From assembly GCA_009869945.1 (NCBI GenBank), contig WIXG01000003.1, positions 665,978-729,977 on the forward strand: a DNA stretch of 64,000 bases, given 5' to 3'. The translations under genes and the position numbers were made by a program. Below, in pieces: positions 1 to 11,927 of the stretch (the stretch's first letter is position 1; each line of letters opens with the position of its first letter). Origin of the DNA: Mesaphorura yosii (Eukaryota > Arthropoda > Collembola > Poduromorpha > Tullbergiidae). The notes beneath the pieces are model-generated. The model did no database searches, was not told where the DNA came from, and saw nothing but the letters and a program-made list of their open reading frames with translations.

Positions 1-143
1 TTTTCCTTCGGAAATATGAACCCTGGCCCGTGCGCTGGATCTTGGCCATTTGAGTGCTGGTCAATTGGAATCAATCAGTCAGAGTCTTGAGCAATGAACT
101 GAGAAGGATCGAGTCTTAATGAAACATTGAGTTTGTGCTTTAC

Positions 144-278
144 CTGTGAATCAGTTTCTTCTATTGGGAAAAATCCGTTGCCGGCTCCGACGATGGTTCC
201 ACCGCTGACTCCGTCTAATGTCACAGTCAGAGCCAGTGTCAGGCTAAGCAAGATAGTTGAATACTTTAACGAGTACAT
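144..278 (-). CDS. First coding exon of a putative secreted protein (5' partial gene, continues past the left edge)
   Basis: The ATG at 278-276 opens 45 codons ending in DSQ. A clean donor follows (CAG|GTAAAG, splice at 144/143), so the remaining exons lie left of the window. Residues 1 to about 26 form a textbook signal peptide: a basic patch near K5, then a Leu/Thr/Ala core, then a small-residue GVSGG cleavage region. The mature start is Gly-rich and then acidic. A TATA box about 100 bp upstream on the same strand supports this as a real first exon. I do not recognise the family, since only the leader and about 19 mature residues are visible. A GTG two codons upstream is in frame, but ATG is the natural start. 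Confidence 0.5.
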
Positions 279-376
279 CTCCACATCTATTTTGTATGCA
301 ACGATTTTAGTAGAGATCAGTTTGATTCGATTTTGGTCAAATTTTGAAATGATTCAGAAATTGAGAATAAGCAAAT

Positions 377-384
377 CTTTTATA
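377..384 (-). promoter_or_regulatory. TATA box of the secreted-protein gene
   Basis: TATAAAAG is read on the minus strand, about 100 bp upstream of the ATG at 278. A start site about 30 bp downstream (near 350) would give a 5' UTR of about 70 nt. It is a consensus match at a suitable distance; transcription is inferred. Confidence 0.4.
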
Positions 385-966
385 CCTATCGAGGTCCACA
401 CGCCACACGGCTTGTAAAATTGACATAATTATGCCAAGACAGCGTCAGGGATTTACCAAACAGAAAATTTAAAACAACAGTACTTCGGTGTCTGACAATT
501 TTATTACATCACACTTAATTGGTATTCCTCTGCGGAAATGTAAATTTAGTTAAGAAACAGATCACGCATTATTCAGCATGGTACGAATGAACAAATTAAC
601 TCACCTATTTAAGAGAATCATCATCATGCCTCCAAGCAATCCTTCAACAATGCATCTTCAAATCGCAGTACAAAAGATGAGGGAATCCCTTGGCCGATTT
701 AAATATGGATTCAGATGTGGCATACTTTCACATTTATTACAATAATTGACGATTGGCTGTAATCTTAACATATATAACGTCTGCTGATACAGAATTTTAT
801 ACCGGTCGCTGGTCTTGAATTTGGCTTCTAAACGATCTTAATATTGGCACAATTCCTAAATATCTGCGTAGGGCTAGGATTATAGGTTAGGTTAGTGAAA
901 AGTTGAGACTGACTAAAGATGAAGTGGTGAAGAGCGTGAAGATGAGCTTCAAAGATTTTTAGATTG
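385..966. other. No supported gene
   Basis: AT-rich sequence upstream of the secreted-protein promoter. The only notable motif is AATAAA on the minus strand (505-500), which could be the polyadenylation signal of the weak minus-strand exon at 970-1230. Confidence 0.4.
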
Positions 967-969
967 CTA

Positions 970-1230
970 ATTCATGCTTCTGTGCTGAACTGCGCGAGAA
1001 TGCGCGTGCGCAGCGGTGGCTGTGCCTCCAGACCCGTCACTAATGGAGCCTCCTCCTGAACCTCCAGCAAAACATTGATCACTTTCATTGTCATCTTCGT
1101 CTTCAGGGGTGGTGAGCAGCGTCTGGGTCCCGCTGAGTCCTGGCCCTGAGCCTCCACTGGAGCAGGGCGTCTGTGGGGGCGTGGCTTCGTTCTCGACGGA
1201 TTTCGGCATTGAAATGGAAAGCGAGTGGCT
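970..1230 (-). CDS. Possible terminal exon encoding a Ser/Gly/Pro-rich disordered tail
   Basis: On the minus strand an acceptor-like CCCACAG near 1231 is followed by about 86 open codons. These are rich in Ser, Gly and Thr, with a small acidic patch (EDEDDNES), and end in a stop near 967-969. The composition is typical of an intrinsically disordered C-terminus. AATAAA on the same strand at 505-500 would give a 460-nt 3' UTR. I could not find convincing upstream exons, which would have to overlap the plus-strand ABC transporter remnant. It may therefore be a chance ORF. Confidence 0.2.
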
Positions 1231-1285
1231 GTGGGAAGCCGTAACACTACATCGACATACATTTTATTCGATGTTGATTCTCAAG

Positions 1286-1832
1286 GATCCATTCTTTTGG
1301 GCTTCGCACTGGTCATGATGAATTGCATTGTGGGAATGTCACTGGGTAAATTAATCAAATTAACAAATTAATGTTGACGAACTGTTTCAATATTTTGCGC
1401 ACCAGGCCAAAGTTCAAGCCGTGGCCTTGCCTTCTATCGCAGGATTTCTGCTGGCGACATTCTGTTCTAATGAGAAGAACGCCACGTTGCTGGCCATGGG
1501 GTAATTGATCAGATTCAGAATTGAGACAGACTTAACTAATTTGTAGCCACTGAGGACGAAGAATATACGGGTTTCTTGTGTGTTCAGGTGTGTTTTTCCG
1601 AATTTCTTGCTAAACGGCATTCTTTGGCCGCTCGAGTCTTCCGCAGGCGTGGCAGTACGTTGGGCAGGTGCCTCCTGGCGGGATCTCGGCCGCAGGATAC
1701 CCCTCCATCACTTTACGCGGGATGGACATCACCGACTACATTGTGTGGATGGGTTTCACAACTTCCGGCGGCTGGATTGTGTTCGTTTGGCTGGTCATTT
1801 TTTTGTTGCAAAAATTTCAGCAGAAGGAGTAG
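1286..1832 (+). pseudogene. C-terminal fragment of an ABCG/ABCH-type half transporter, frameshifted
   Basis: Three exons with good splice sites (1286-1345, 1443-1500, 1588-1832) encode the last part of an ABC-2 type transmembrane domain. Pieces include IVGMSLGFLLATFCSNEKNA, VFPNFLLNGILWPLE and SITLRGMDITDY, followed by a hydrophobic helix and a Lys/Gln tail ending in TAG at 1830-1832. This layout is typical of the end of ABCG half transporters. The frame breaks just after WPLE at about 1637. One base sits where a whole codon is expected before LPQAWQYV, so the break looks like a 2-nt deletion (or a 1-nt insertion). No ATP-binding cassette or earlier helices are visible upstream, and another gene's promoter lies at 377. 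I read this as a 5'-truncated relic. An assembly or base-call error cannot be excluded, because the splice sites are still intact. Confidence 0.6.
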
Positions 1833-2278
1833 CAATTTTACAGTGTGAGGCATGTTGAAGATGTGAGATAATTGCTTGACTAATGATTAAATTGAGTGAT
1901 TACAGTCTTTATCATTTAATTGCGATTAAATCGGCTCTTGGCTTCCGGAGCGCATTGCGTTTGTGTCTGCTTGGCATGTGTGGTGAGGAAGAGCGCTTTT
2001 TGATATTACTGAATCGAGAATAAAAACACGCCAGACCTTGTTAGCCAAGTTGAAAAGCTGTAGTTGACTCTTTGGTGGGTCTTTCAAAGTGCGGATTGTG
2101 ACAGTCATCGTGAAGTTCAATAACTTTGTCGGCTTGTACTCAGAATTGATAATTTACTAACCATAATTCTAGTAGTAAATCCTATTTAACTCAGCCAGCC
2201 CAAATACTTGTCTTCATTAAAATCTTCTAGTGCATTTGTACCAATTATTTTAGTCTATTCAGTAATCAGTGTCCGAAA
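1833..2278. other. Short intergenic stretch upstream of PSMD12
   Basis: Presumed PSMD12 promoter and 5' UTR. No TATA box is obvious. TCAGT near 2265 could be an initiator. An open minus-strand frame at 1926-2120 has no start, splice or homology support. Confidence 0.3.
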
Positions 2279-4114
2279 ATGGAAGCGGAACGGGTAAGTC
2301 GACCTTTTGCCCAAGCGTATGCAAAATGTTCCGGTATAATTTGGACTTAGAACGTTGGAAATGAACTAATGAGGATGATTTGCTAATTACAGAAAGTTAA
2401 GAAGCCCAAAATCAAGGGTGAGGCTGAACCCTTGCCCATGGCCACCGGAAGCGGAGAGATTATCAAGATGGAGGTGGATTACAGTGCTACTTGCGATACG
2501 CAGATTCCGGAGGCGCAAAGCGTTGCCAAAGCTGGAGATCTCAACAAAGCTCTGGAAATGCTAATCACGCTGGAGAAGCAGACAAGAACCGTATGTCATT
2601 AAATCTTTACTAATTTACTAATTATGTCAATTTAGTTTCTCCCATTGGTTTTATTGTTACTTTTGTTACAGGGCGGTGACATGATTTCCACTGGTCGAGT
2701 TCTGGTGTGTGTTGTTCAGCTGTGCCATGCAGCCCAGAACTGGGCCCGAATGAAGGAGGAAATTATTGCACTCACACGTCGACGTGGTCAACTGAAGCAA
2801 GCTGTGGTCAAAATGGTCCAAGAAGTGTGTACTTACATCGATCAGTTGCCCACAACTGAGCTTAAGTACGATATGATCAATACATTGCGAGATGTGACGG
2901 AGGGAAAGATCTACGTGGAGTGTGAGCGAGCTCGATTGACTCATCGACTGGCCAAGATGAAGGAAGCGGAGGGCAAGATTAAAGAAGCAGCCGACATTTT
3001 GCAGGAACTTCAGGTCGAGACCTACGGTTCGATGGATAAGAGGGAAAAGGTAAGGGTTGATGAAAAATAATCCAAAGAGCTCCACGAGTAAATTGTGCAT
3101 ATCTCTTGTGTAGGTTGAGCTGATTCTGGAGCAAATGCGCTATTGTTTGGCAAAGCAAGATTACATTCGAACCCAAATCATTTCGAAGAAAATCAACGTC
3201 AAGTACTTTGAAGAGAAAGAAACTGAAGATTTAAAGTTGAAGTACTACGAATTGATGATTGAAAATGACCAGCATGACGGATCATACTTGTCCATTTGCC
3301 GGCACGTACGTGCGATGATCAACACGCCTTCAATTGAGGAGGACGTCAATAAAAAGAAGCAACTTCTTCGAACTGCGGTCCTGTACGTGGTTCTGAGTCC
3401 ATACGATAATGAGCAATCAGACCTGCTTCATCGAATGCTGGAGGAGAAGGCACTGGACCCCATTTACAAGTAAGCCCAATCATTTCAGAGGATTCAAATG
3501 AGCCATCGACAATAAAATTTCATCATTTAATTCGGTTTAGACGCTTCCTTGGCCAATTCAAGAACCAAGAAATCATCAACTGGAAAGAATTGTGCCGTGA
3601 GTACGAGAAGGAGCTGAAGACGAATCCTCCAAAGCAGGTAGACGCCAACGCGGCTTCTTATTTATCAATCGTGTACGGAGTTTTTGATTCGTCGGAGCTG
3701 GGAGTCAAGCGTTGGCAGAGTCTGAAGGACCGTGTGGTTGAGCACAACATTCGCATAATGGCCAAGTATTACACTCGTGTCTCCCTGAAGCGAATGGCTC
3801 ACTTACTAGACTTGAACGAGAAGGAGGTCGAGGATGTCCTGTGTGCGATGGTTGTTGCGGGCACTGTCCAGGGAAAAATCAACCGCCCGTCAGGCATAGT
3901 CTCTTTCCAACCCAGCAAGGACCCCAGCGAGCTGCTGAATGATTGGTCCCACAACGTGAACACTTTGATGACGTTGATTGCTCGCACCACACATCTCATC
4001 AACAAAGAGGAGATGGTCCACACCTGCCTCTTCAACAAGAAGGCAGCTATGCCTGGTCTGCTGCCTTCGGAGACACCTTCAGAAGACACGCTCCCGATGG
4101 AGACGGAGAGTTAA
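2279..4114 (+). CDS. PSMD12: 26S proteasome non-ATPase regulatory subunit 12 (Rpn5)
   Basis: Five exons (2279-2293, 2393-2590, 2672-3049, 3114-3469, 3541-4114) splice in frame to 506 aa. The product is a scaffold subunit of the proteasome 19S lid. Recognisable family segments are the N-terminal helical repeats ([19 protein letters not shown]), the middle [19 protein letters not shown], and a C-terminal PCI/winged-helix region ([19 protein letters not shown], then [17 protein letters not shown]). Human PSMD12 has 456 residues. The excess here is mainly a longer charged N-terminus and about 27 residues after KEEMVH, a Pro/Ser/Glu tail ending METES. The first exon encodes only MEAER. The gene converges on fascin, and AATAAA follows at 4197. 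Confidence 0.95.
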
Positions 4115-4196
4115 CTCAATTAGTACGTACACATATGCTTTATTCAGAATCATATTCGTAAGTACATTCATAACACATACAACATTGGTACAATTG

Positions 4197-4202
4197 AATA
4201 AA
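4197..4202 (+). terminator. Polyadenylation signal of PSMD12
   Basis: AATAAA lies 83 nt after the PSMD12 stop codon on the coding strand. Confidence 0.55.
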
Positions 4203-5047
4203 TTTAAAATTCTGTAAAACTTAACATCTACATCTCCACGCTTACGCAAATTCGTATTAATTCGTACTTTCATCCACTCAGGCGTCACGCAATCACGCAG
4301 CGCAGAAGATTATCAACACGCATTTTCGCAATTTATTCGTCTTATCTTAGTGCGCTAAAATTCTATTGTTGTAAAACATGCAGACGGAGAATCCTAACAC
4401 GATTTAAAAGCAACGCCACTGCAGTCAACGCCGAAGCATTCACACAGGGAAAGAGTTCCTGAACTCCTAAATCATAATTCTAATCAGTAATCAGTTAATC
4501 AGCAGCTACAAGAAGCAATTAGAGATATAATCAACGTATCATTCAAGAAAGTGTGGTAAATGGTAACTAGAAGTTGAATTATTGTAGAATGTAGAATAGA
4601 AACTGCAAAGAGCACACGCATTTCCAAGTGACTTAACTCTTAAAGGTAGTATAAATTCTTATACAACTAGTTACCCAGCTATTGCTGTAATTACATTGTA
4701 TCGTAATTGTTGTCGCCGTTTGCAATCAATGAACTAGAAGATTCGTGAATTCGTGTAATGATTATGATAAATTCATTCACAATGACTCAATCAACATTTT
4801 CAACATCGACTCGACCAAGTGCGGAGCATCCATTCATTCATCACACAGACTCAAGGAACTACACGTGGATGTGAAGACTACTCGTGTTTCGTACTCGTAA
4901 TTCGTATAACCTTAAAATGTGCATCTTAATTAAATTAGTCGTCGTACCAAACTAAAGTGGAATTTACTTATAACGCAGCAGGCAAGATAAGCAGGCTTTA
5001 GGCTCGTTTAATTGAAGAGGCGTGTCGAATTTCGCGTGTATTTTGTC
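4203..5047. other. Intergenic region between convergent PSMD12 and fascin
   Basis: AT-rich, with no coding signal. The right part is presumably the fascin 3' UTR (minus strand). I see no canonical AATAAA for fascin here, only AATTAAA-like variants. Confidence 0.35.
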
Positions 5048-8000
5048 TTAGAATTCCCATTTCGTTGCCTTCTCCGGCTCCAAATGCACGAGCCTGAAGA
5101 CTCCGTTCTTCTCTGCATTCAGATACTGCCCACCACCCGACTTGATGCAGATTCGCGTAGGTTCGCGTAGCTCGATGTAAAAGTCGTGGGGCTGGTCAGC
5201 CTCAGCGGAGATTTCGTCTCCGACGGGGCACAAATATTTACCATTCTGGCCTTTGAAGTACACGACGCCCTTGTCGTCGGTGCCCTTCTCTACCTGAATC
5301 GTCTCGTACGTGGCCTTGTTGCACTCCAGGCGCGGGTAGCCGTTCGTTTTGAACCCCACGAAGCCCTGCTCGCATTTCAGCACGAGAATCGGCCTGCAAA
5401 ATGTACAAATTTTATTCGTAAATTAAATTTAAAGTGCTAATGGCTTAATTGACTCGCCGTGTAGGCTTCATTTATTTTACCTATTGATCAAGTGGAAATA
5501 GAATTTCGACGTCTCGTCAGGCGCTTCTGCATTTGCGTAAAGGTGGCCGCTGCGCTTTGTCGCGATGTACTTGCCGTTGTTTGCACGGAAAGCGACCGCC
5601 CCGTCCTGGAGCCAGGCGAGGTCGAAGAGAGCGTTGGACGTCTTTTTCTCGGCGCTCGCTTGAATGCCGCCCTGCGTCTCGAGCGTCCAGTACTTGTCGC
5701 CCATCGTGCGCAGGTACCAGCGCCCAGTGCTCCGGTCAAACTCCAGCTGAAACGTCTCGTCGTTGGAAACTTCGTCCTGGTTGGCTGTGACATCGACACC
5801 TGCGTGAGAGCAAAACAAAGCCAAGCAAATGAAAACGGGCACGCAACGCATGAATGACATGCCAAATTGAGTCGCGTCCAAATTCGCAATTCATGTTCAC
5901 GTCCAAATCCAAGTCGAAGTTCAAGTCCCATCATTTTTAATTTTAATTGGTCGTAAAATTCATTTGAAGTGGAGCAAAGGAATTAAAAGCCACGCCATTT
6001 TAATTGTCCCCATTAACATTGATCAATTAAGATCGCAGCCAAAATCAGATTGCGGCCGATAAGCAATTTTATACTCGGACACCATATTATTTGGATCAAT
6101 GTCTTAATTTTGCATTAACGATGGGGAGAAGTTTGAAAGAAAGAAGTCTTCTATTCTAGTCTTCTCTCGTCCTGTTCTGGTCGATGAATCTCCTCCTCTC
6201 TCGCAGATACGAATCTTAATTTTATCTCGACATGAAAGCTCGCACTCGCACCAGCCAGCCTCATTAAAAGCTGAAACACTGTTTGAGGAATTTGGGATGC
6301 ATAAAAATACGTCAATTTCTCTGTAAAAATTGAACTCTTCAACCCAAATCCCAAATGCTGCTGCACTGCGAGCTGCGAGTTGGATTAAGTTAATCTAATC
6401 TGTGCAACTGGCCGAAGCGCAGCAGCAACAGCAACGCCGAGCAGAGATGGCAGATTGTCATTGAAGCAGTGCCGCTGCTCAGCAGTCACTTAATTGAATA
6501 TTGTAATGCGATATGCATCAATCTTCTCTCATCTTCATCTCCGATCCGCTCTCGTGCGCGATCTTCACTTGTTAATTGTATATTGACAATGTGCCATGCT
6601 CTGGTCGCGGTTTGAAAGTCTCTCACATTACAACCGCCACGTCCACGCATGGCCGCCTCCTTTCTATTGTGCTAAATGCTAAATATGCCATACGCCATGA
6701 GCTTACGTACGCGATTGTGACTGCGACTCGTCCGCCAAGCTAACGCCAAGGCGAGAAATGATGAGAATTTGAACTTACCTTGTTTGACGGAGACGTATCT
6801 GTTCAGCGCCGCCATGAAGGACGCCTGCGGGAGGGAGTCCTCCAGCGTGAAGAGCTCGTCTTTCGTTACCGAATGCGAGCGAGTCTTGAGCAGGGCTTTG
6901 GAGCCAATCGGCGCCAGGTACAGCCCGTGCCTGTCTCGGAGCGCCATCTGGCCACCGTGGTACTCGATGGAGAAGAGCGTCTCGGGGTCGCAGCTCAGCT
7001 GGAGCCGCCCTTCGCGGTGCAGGTATTTATTGTTGCACGTGTGGAGCGCGTAGTACCCGTCCCGGAACTCGAGCGTGAAGAGCGTGCCTGTGCCCCAGGC
7101 CACGTTGGAGTCCACGTAGATGGCGTCTTCATCAGCCCCGAGGTGCGCGTACCGCTTGCGGCCGACGCTCTTCAGTGTGACTTGTGGTCTCGCCGCGAGG
7201 TGGATGGACCACAGCTCCGAGTCGGAGGGAACTTTCGCGGTGCACGTCAGCTTGTCGGTCGAGGCGCCGAGAAAGTAGCCGCGGGAGACGTTGCGCAGAC
7301 ACCAGCGACCTTCATCAATCAAGACAACAAGGCATTAGCGCATTAGTCGCAGTCGCATTTGTCATTTAGCAAGGTTGGTGCTGGCATTGGCCGTCTGGCC
7401 ATGGCCATGGCCGTGGAGTAAACGTAAACTGTAGTAAATTGTAAATGGGATTAAGTTCAATGCTCGTTGTGGGACGGGACAAGGCAAGTGAGTGTGAGTC
7501 GAATGTGCAGTGTGCAGTATGGGTAATCGTGATCTCGGCGCACGGTCGATTACGGTACACGGTGCATGAGATGGTAAGTCGAGATGGATACGAGCCATTG
7601 ACCATGTGCATCAAATGGCTCTCGATTCATTCAAACTGCGTGCCCGTGCCGAGCTCAAACTCACACTCGCTAAGCCAATCCGGCCAGCCACACTGCGCAT
7701 TGCACATTAATCTCATACAATTACTACAATTTAGGCTAAGCCAAGCTGCTTTGCTTTTGCTTGTTTTGTTACCTGTTTCGCTCTGAACGTGGACTTCAAA
7801 GTGACTGCCATGCTGCTTCTCGACAGAGTCGCAGGTCACGTTCCCGTACTGGTCCACGGCCAAGTACTTGTCAAGATGCGAGCGGAGGTGCACCACAGAA
7901 GGCTCCAGGCCGTAGCCGCCCGCGCCCAAGCCTAAACCGAGTCCTCCACCGACGCCCACGCAGTCCGAGCTCGGTTCGAGGAACCACGTCTGCTTCTTCT

Positions 8001-8520
8001 TTAGCGACACTCCGTTCGCGTTTACTTTGAACCCGAATGCTTCGCCAGTCAAGTACTTAAACTTGGCGTTGAGCATCCCCACGGCCCAGATTCCCTTCTC
8101 CCAGCAGCAGCCGCTGCCGCTGTCGAGCGTTGTCGTTGCCACTGCTGGCGACGGCGAGTGTCCTTGAACGTGAGTCTGAGCTGTTCCATTCTTCAAGGGC
8201 GAAGCCCGATCGACATGGTGGCCATTCCCATTTTTCAGGAACGGATTCTCGGAGATGATGACCGCGCTGCCGTGTCCATTGCCGTGGCCGTTCCCGTGGC
8301 CATTGCCATTGCCATGCCCGTTCCCGTGCGGAGGTGGCGACGGGTATCCGTGTCCGTTCCCGTGCCCATTCCCGTGGCCATTGCCATTGCCATTTCCAAT
8401 GCTGTTTCCATTTGCGAAGGCCATGGCCGCCGCAAAGCTGGTGTTCACCATGCCGCTTCCCCCGCTATTTTTTCGTAGTGGCTGTGGCTGGAAACCGTTG
8501 CCATTGTTCATTCGCTCCAT
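5048..8520 (-). CDS. Fascin, actin-bundling protein, with long Asn/Gly/His-rich N-terminus
   Basis: Four coding exons on the minus strand (8520-7773, 7309-6779, 5799-5481, 5393-5048) join in frame to 647 aa. Fascin cross-links parallel actin filaments in filopodia and sensory bristles through four beta-trefoil domains. Family landmarks include [73 protein letters not shown] and HLINRPILV. The Ser of SLKKKQ (about S172) aligns with the PKC-regulated Ser39 of human fascin-1. Typical fascins have about 493 residues. The extra 150 or so are an N-terminal extension in which residues 37-84 are mostly Asn-Gly/His-Gly repeats. Codon 172 also precedes a Gly-rich insert (about 189-203) absent from human fascin. 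Introns 1 (463 bp) and 2 (979 bp) are long for this locus. The ATG at 8520 is the first in frame. A later start such as M149 near the first trefoil is possible and would give a normal-length protein. Confidence 0.93.
8262..8410 (-). repeat. Minisatellite encoding the fascin Asn-Gly/His-Gly repeat
   Basis: On the minus strand, imperfect 6- and 12-bp units built from GGN-AAT and GGN-CAC codons are tandemly repeated, interrupted once by a YPSPPP segment. Third positions vary between units, so the repeat is old or under protein-level selection rather than freshly expanded. Confidence 0.75.
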
Positions 8521-9570
8521 CGTCGTACGCGAATCGTCAGCCGAATCTTCGTGCTCTTGCTCTTTCTCTTTCTATTTCTCTTGAATACCGGTCGCTTCTG
8601 CTGCGGTTTCGGTTTATTGAGCGACTTGAGCCTGGTCCTGATTTTCGTTCTCGTCCTGCTCCTCGTTGGGTTGAGTTTGTGGAGGCTGTGACTGCTGCAA
8701 TTGAGATGACATAACGGGAGAATCAATGACTCATTCAAAAACGTAAATGTGGTGTCGTGGAATGCAGTGCTGTGCCGTGCGTGCAATGCAGATGATTGTG
8801 GCTATTGTCTGTGCCTACGCAGCTGAACACATGCGATCAGCAACAGCAATTTTGTCTGACTGAGTCTGTGATGTGTGATTCTTTACTTTACGTCAAGTCA
8901 AGATTTAGAATTTTGCCTAATTTTGTATGCACAATGCACAATTTTGAAGAATTGCCTCACATCTGCAGAGCAACTGAAAGTCGGACTTCTCGGCAGCAGT
9001 AATTTGATGCCTAAACTGAACTCGTATTCTTATGTTGGACATATGAAATGGCCGTAGTTAGGTTATGTCGGCAAATGGCTTAAAGCAGGCGAATTAAAAC
9101 GGGACCAAAATGGGCTCGACTCTGTCTTGGTAACAAACGCCGACCAGAACCCAGCTACATGCCGTCCGTCGTCCTTCGACTTCGCCCAAAGCGCCACAGC
9201 CACGTCATTCCGCGACTGGCATCCGACTTTCTGTCTTTGTGCAATTAATTTGGTCCATGAATCATTCAGAAGCGACGGTCTCTGGCTTTGCGTTTGACTG
9301 GATACGTGGCATGGATTTTGGGGTACTTTCATGCATTTTGCGAAATGGGTTGAATTAAGGCACTTGGTACCTGAATTATATCGAATTATAAACGGTTCAT
9401 TGATTTCTACCATTCTACCTCCAATTCTCTTTCTACCTCTTTCTGTCTAGGCTGTGCTACGCCGAGATAAGAGTGTGACTTGCGACTTGAAACTGCGACT
9501 GCGAGCTCTTCGCTAAAGTAAACAAATAAAAGTCTTGACAGCCGCCCCAAAGCCAAAGCGCAGCCGGCCC

Positions 9571-9586
9571 TGCCTGCCTGCCTGCC
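9571..9586. repeat. (TGCC)4 microsatellite
   Basis: Four perfect TGCC units. Shorter runs of the same motif recur near 39,075-39,090. Confidence 0.7.
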
Positions 9587-11919
9587 GTGTCGTGGCTCGT
9601 GGCGAGTTGCATAAATAAACAGGACGAGTTTACGAGCACGAGTAGTTTGCGCCTAAGTCACTCATTTGTCAATGTGCACCAAGGAATACTACGAAATACG
9701 TATGCAGTCGTATGCGTATCAATGGAATAATGATCTTTTAATAAAAATAGGCACAGAAATGGATGAATTGTTCAAGAATCTAGGAATTGAAAGGTTTGTT
9801 GTTCACGCTAGCGATGGCGATGGAAATCGAGCTGATTCGAATTTGTCTCACCTTTGCTATTTCACTGACGCTAACGCTGGGTTTTGCTTCCTGGTTCTTG
9901 CGAATTGTGCGCTGGACCGTGCAGACTGCACACAAGACACGCGAATACAATGCAAAATGCAAAATGGAATGCACTCACTCACTCGTTCGCTCGTTGACTC
10001 ATACACAAGAATTCAATTCAATCCACAAAAATACGAATGCATTAAACCGTTGCTGGTTGCAGCAATTAATGGGAAATCGTAGTCTTGGTCGAAGTCGTCA
10101 AGTCGAGTCAAGGCAATTCAAGTTATGCAATCGGAAAAGGCAAAGGCAAATCCCACACGTCCACGGTCGACGCGTCGCGTCCACGCACCTGAGCCCAGAT
10201 TAATTACAGCCGCACAGCAATTACGCGTACGCGTTTGCGTTTACTAATTGCGTAGAGTGCCGAGAGTCGAGTTGAATGGCCATACACTGCAATTGCACTG
10301 CACTGTCGACTGGCACTCTGCAATTTGCAGTCTGCACTATGCACGGGTGACGATGGATGAAATGGAGTGAAAGTTGCAGCTTGCAGTGTACTGCAGACTG
10401 CAGTAGTGCAAATACAGAATCGATCCACGGCTACGGTGAGACCGAGAATGGTAGTGTGAGAAAATGAATAATGGAATGCAGAATGCGAATGCAGTTGCGT
10501 GTTTTGTTGTGGGAGTGAACTTGAATTCGAGCCGTCGTCGGGATGGGACGGCGACGGAGACTTGGAATTGAAGGGCAGCAGATGCAGATGCAGTGCGATG
10601 TACGAATACGCTCGACGCACAATGCCACTGCAGCTGCACACACCAACGAGAAAGAGACCGAAAGAATCGAATCGACAAACACACCGTAACGCACGAACCG
10701 AAAAGGCCACACCGCACCGCACGCACGCACACTTGCGAAATAAAGGCAAGGCAGTGGCAAAGGTATGAGAAAATACGAATACGCATACGAAAACGCAACA
10801 ACGCAAAGCCGAGAAACAGAAGAGAGAAAGGGGAAATGCACTCTGGTTTGGTTGTTCGCTGTGTGAGTTTTAGTTTTAGTTTTATGGCCACTATTTTCTG
10901 TTACGTATGTGTGTTTTGGTAATGTTGTCAAAAGACAAGAGACCGAGACCAATTCACTGGTAAAGCAATAACACTCCGCCGATTTGCTTTTGCTACTCCC
11001 GCAAGTTAAGCTATGGAAAACGCTCTTTAGCCTTATCATTCCGCACCGCACTTTTATTAAACTCTTGTCATGAAATGCACGAACGACCGGAAACTGAATC
11101 CTGTCCTGAGAGCCAGGACAGGATTATGAAATCACAAATCAGGTTGTTTATGTACCACGAGCAGAGTATTGCCTTATTGCCTTCTGCATTCTGCTTTACG
11201 CCTGTTTACAAGATGAATTAGCGGATGCAGTGTAGATTGAGTCGTTATTTAAGCGAATTCTGACTAAAACGGGCGGCGAAGTACTGCCTCGGCGGAAGTG
11301 GGCAGCAGCAGCAAACTGAACTGAACTTGTACTTGTGCTTGACTTGCACTTGACTTGATAAAGCTATTGAACTCGCATAACGCCTTCGCACTCGCAGGCA
11401 GGCCGGTTTCTAGTTTCTGGTACTTTTGACTAATCTCTATCTGTTTTCTCAACGAAACTCGAGCTCGACTTTGTTTTCAGCCCGTGCGACTGAAATCTGA
11501 AAAAAAGTAGTCTTACCCCAAATATTCTCCAAACAATGCTGACGATGACAATGACAGATGGAAATATTCAAATATTGAATGCAGATGCGGAGAACAACAC
11601 AGATCACAGATGAAGATGAAGAAATAAAGATGCGGAGCAGATGCCGATGCGAGATGCAAATATTGCAGATTGCTGATTGCGACGTTGCTTTGTTGCTGCT
11701 GTTGTGTTGAGGCCGAGTCGTAAATCGCAAGTCGATGGAATGCGGACAACTTTCACTCGTCCTCGTCGTTAATTCGTCGTCAATCTAATTCTATTCTATT
11801 TTCGACAGCCGCAATTACGATCGGCAAATTACAAAATTGCGTACGTGATAAACGCTGCCTGCCTTCAGACAACTTCAGAGTTAATGACTAACTGGGAGTC
11901 GAGCTACCTGCAGCCCAGT

Positions 11920-11927
11920 CTTTTATA
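11920..11927 (-). promoter_or_regulatory. Candidate TATA box, possibly a distal fascin promoter
   Basis: TATAAAAG on the minus strand in a GC-flanked context (GCTATAAAAGACTGGG), 3.4 kb upstream of the fascin ATG and in the same direction. No nearer gene on this strand could use it. Assignment to fascin is inference and would need an untranslated first exon. Confidence 0.3.

Noticed and set aside
9666..10203. Two overlapping ORFs, one with a possible transmembrane segment (from ATG 9814)
   Set aside because: The second half is simple-sequence translation, no splice or promoter signal fits, and the longer frames start at TTG.
10204..11051. Long Cys/Ser/Arg-rich open frames on the minus strand
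   Set aside because: Three overlapping frames are open at once because the DNA is repetitive (GCGAAT/ACACAC-like). No codon bias, start context or family resemblance.
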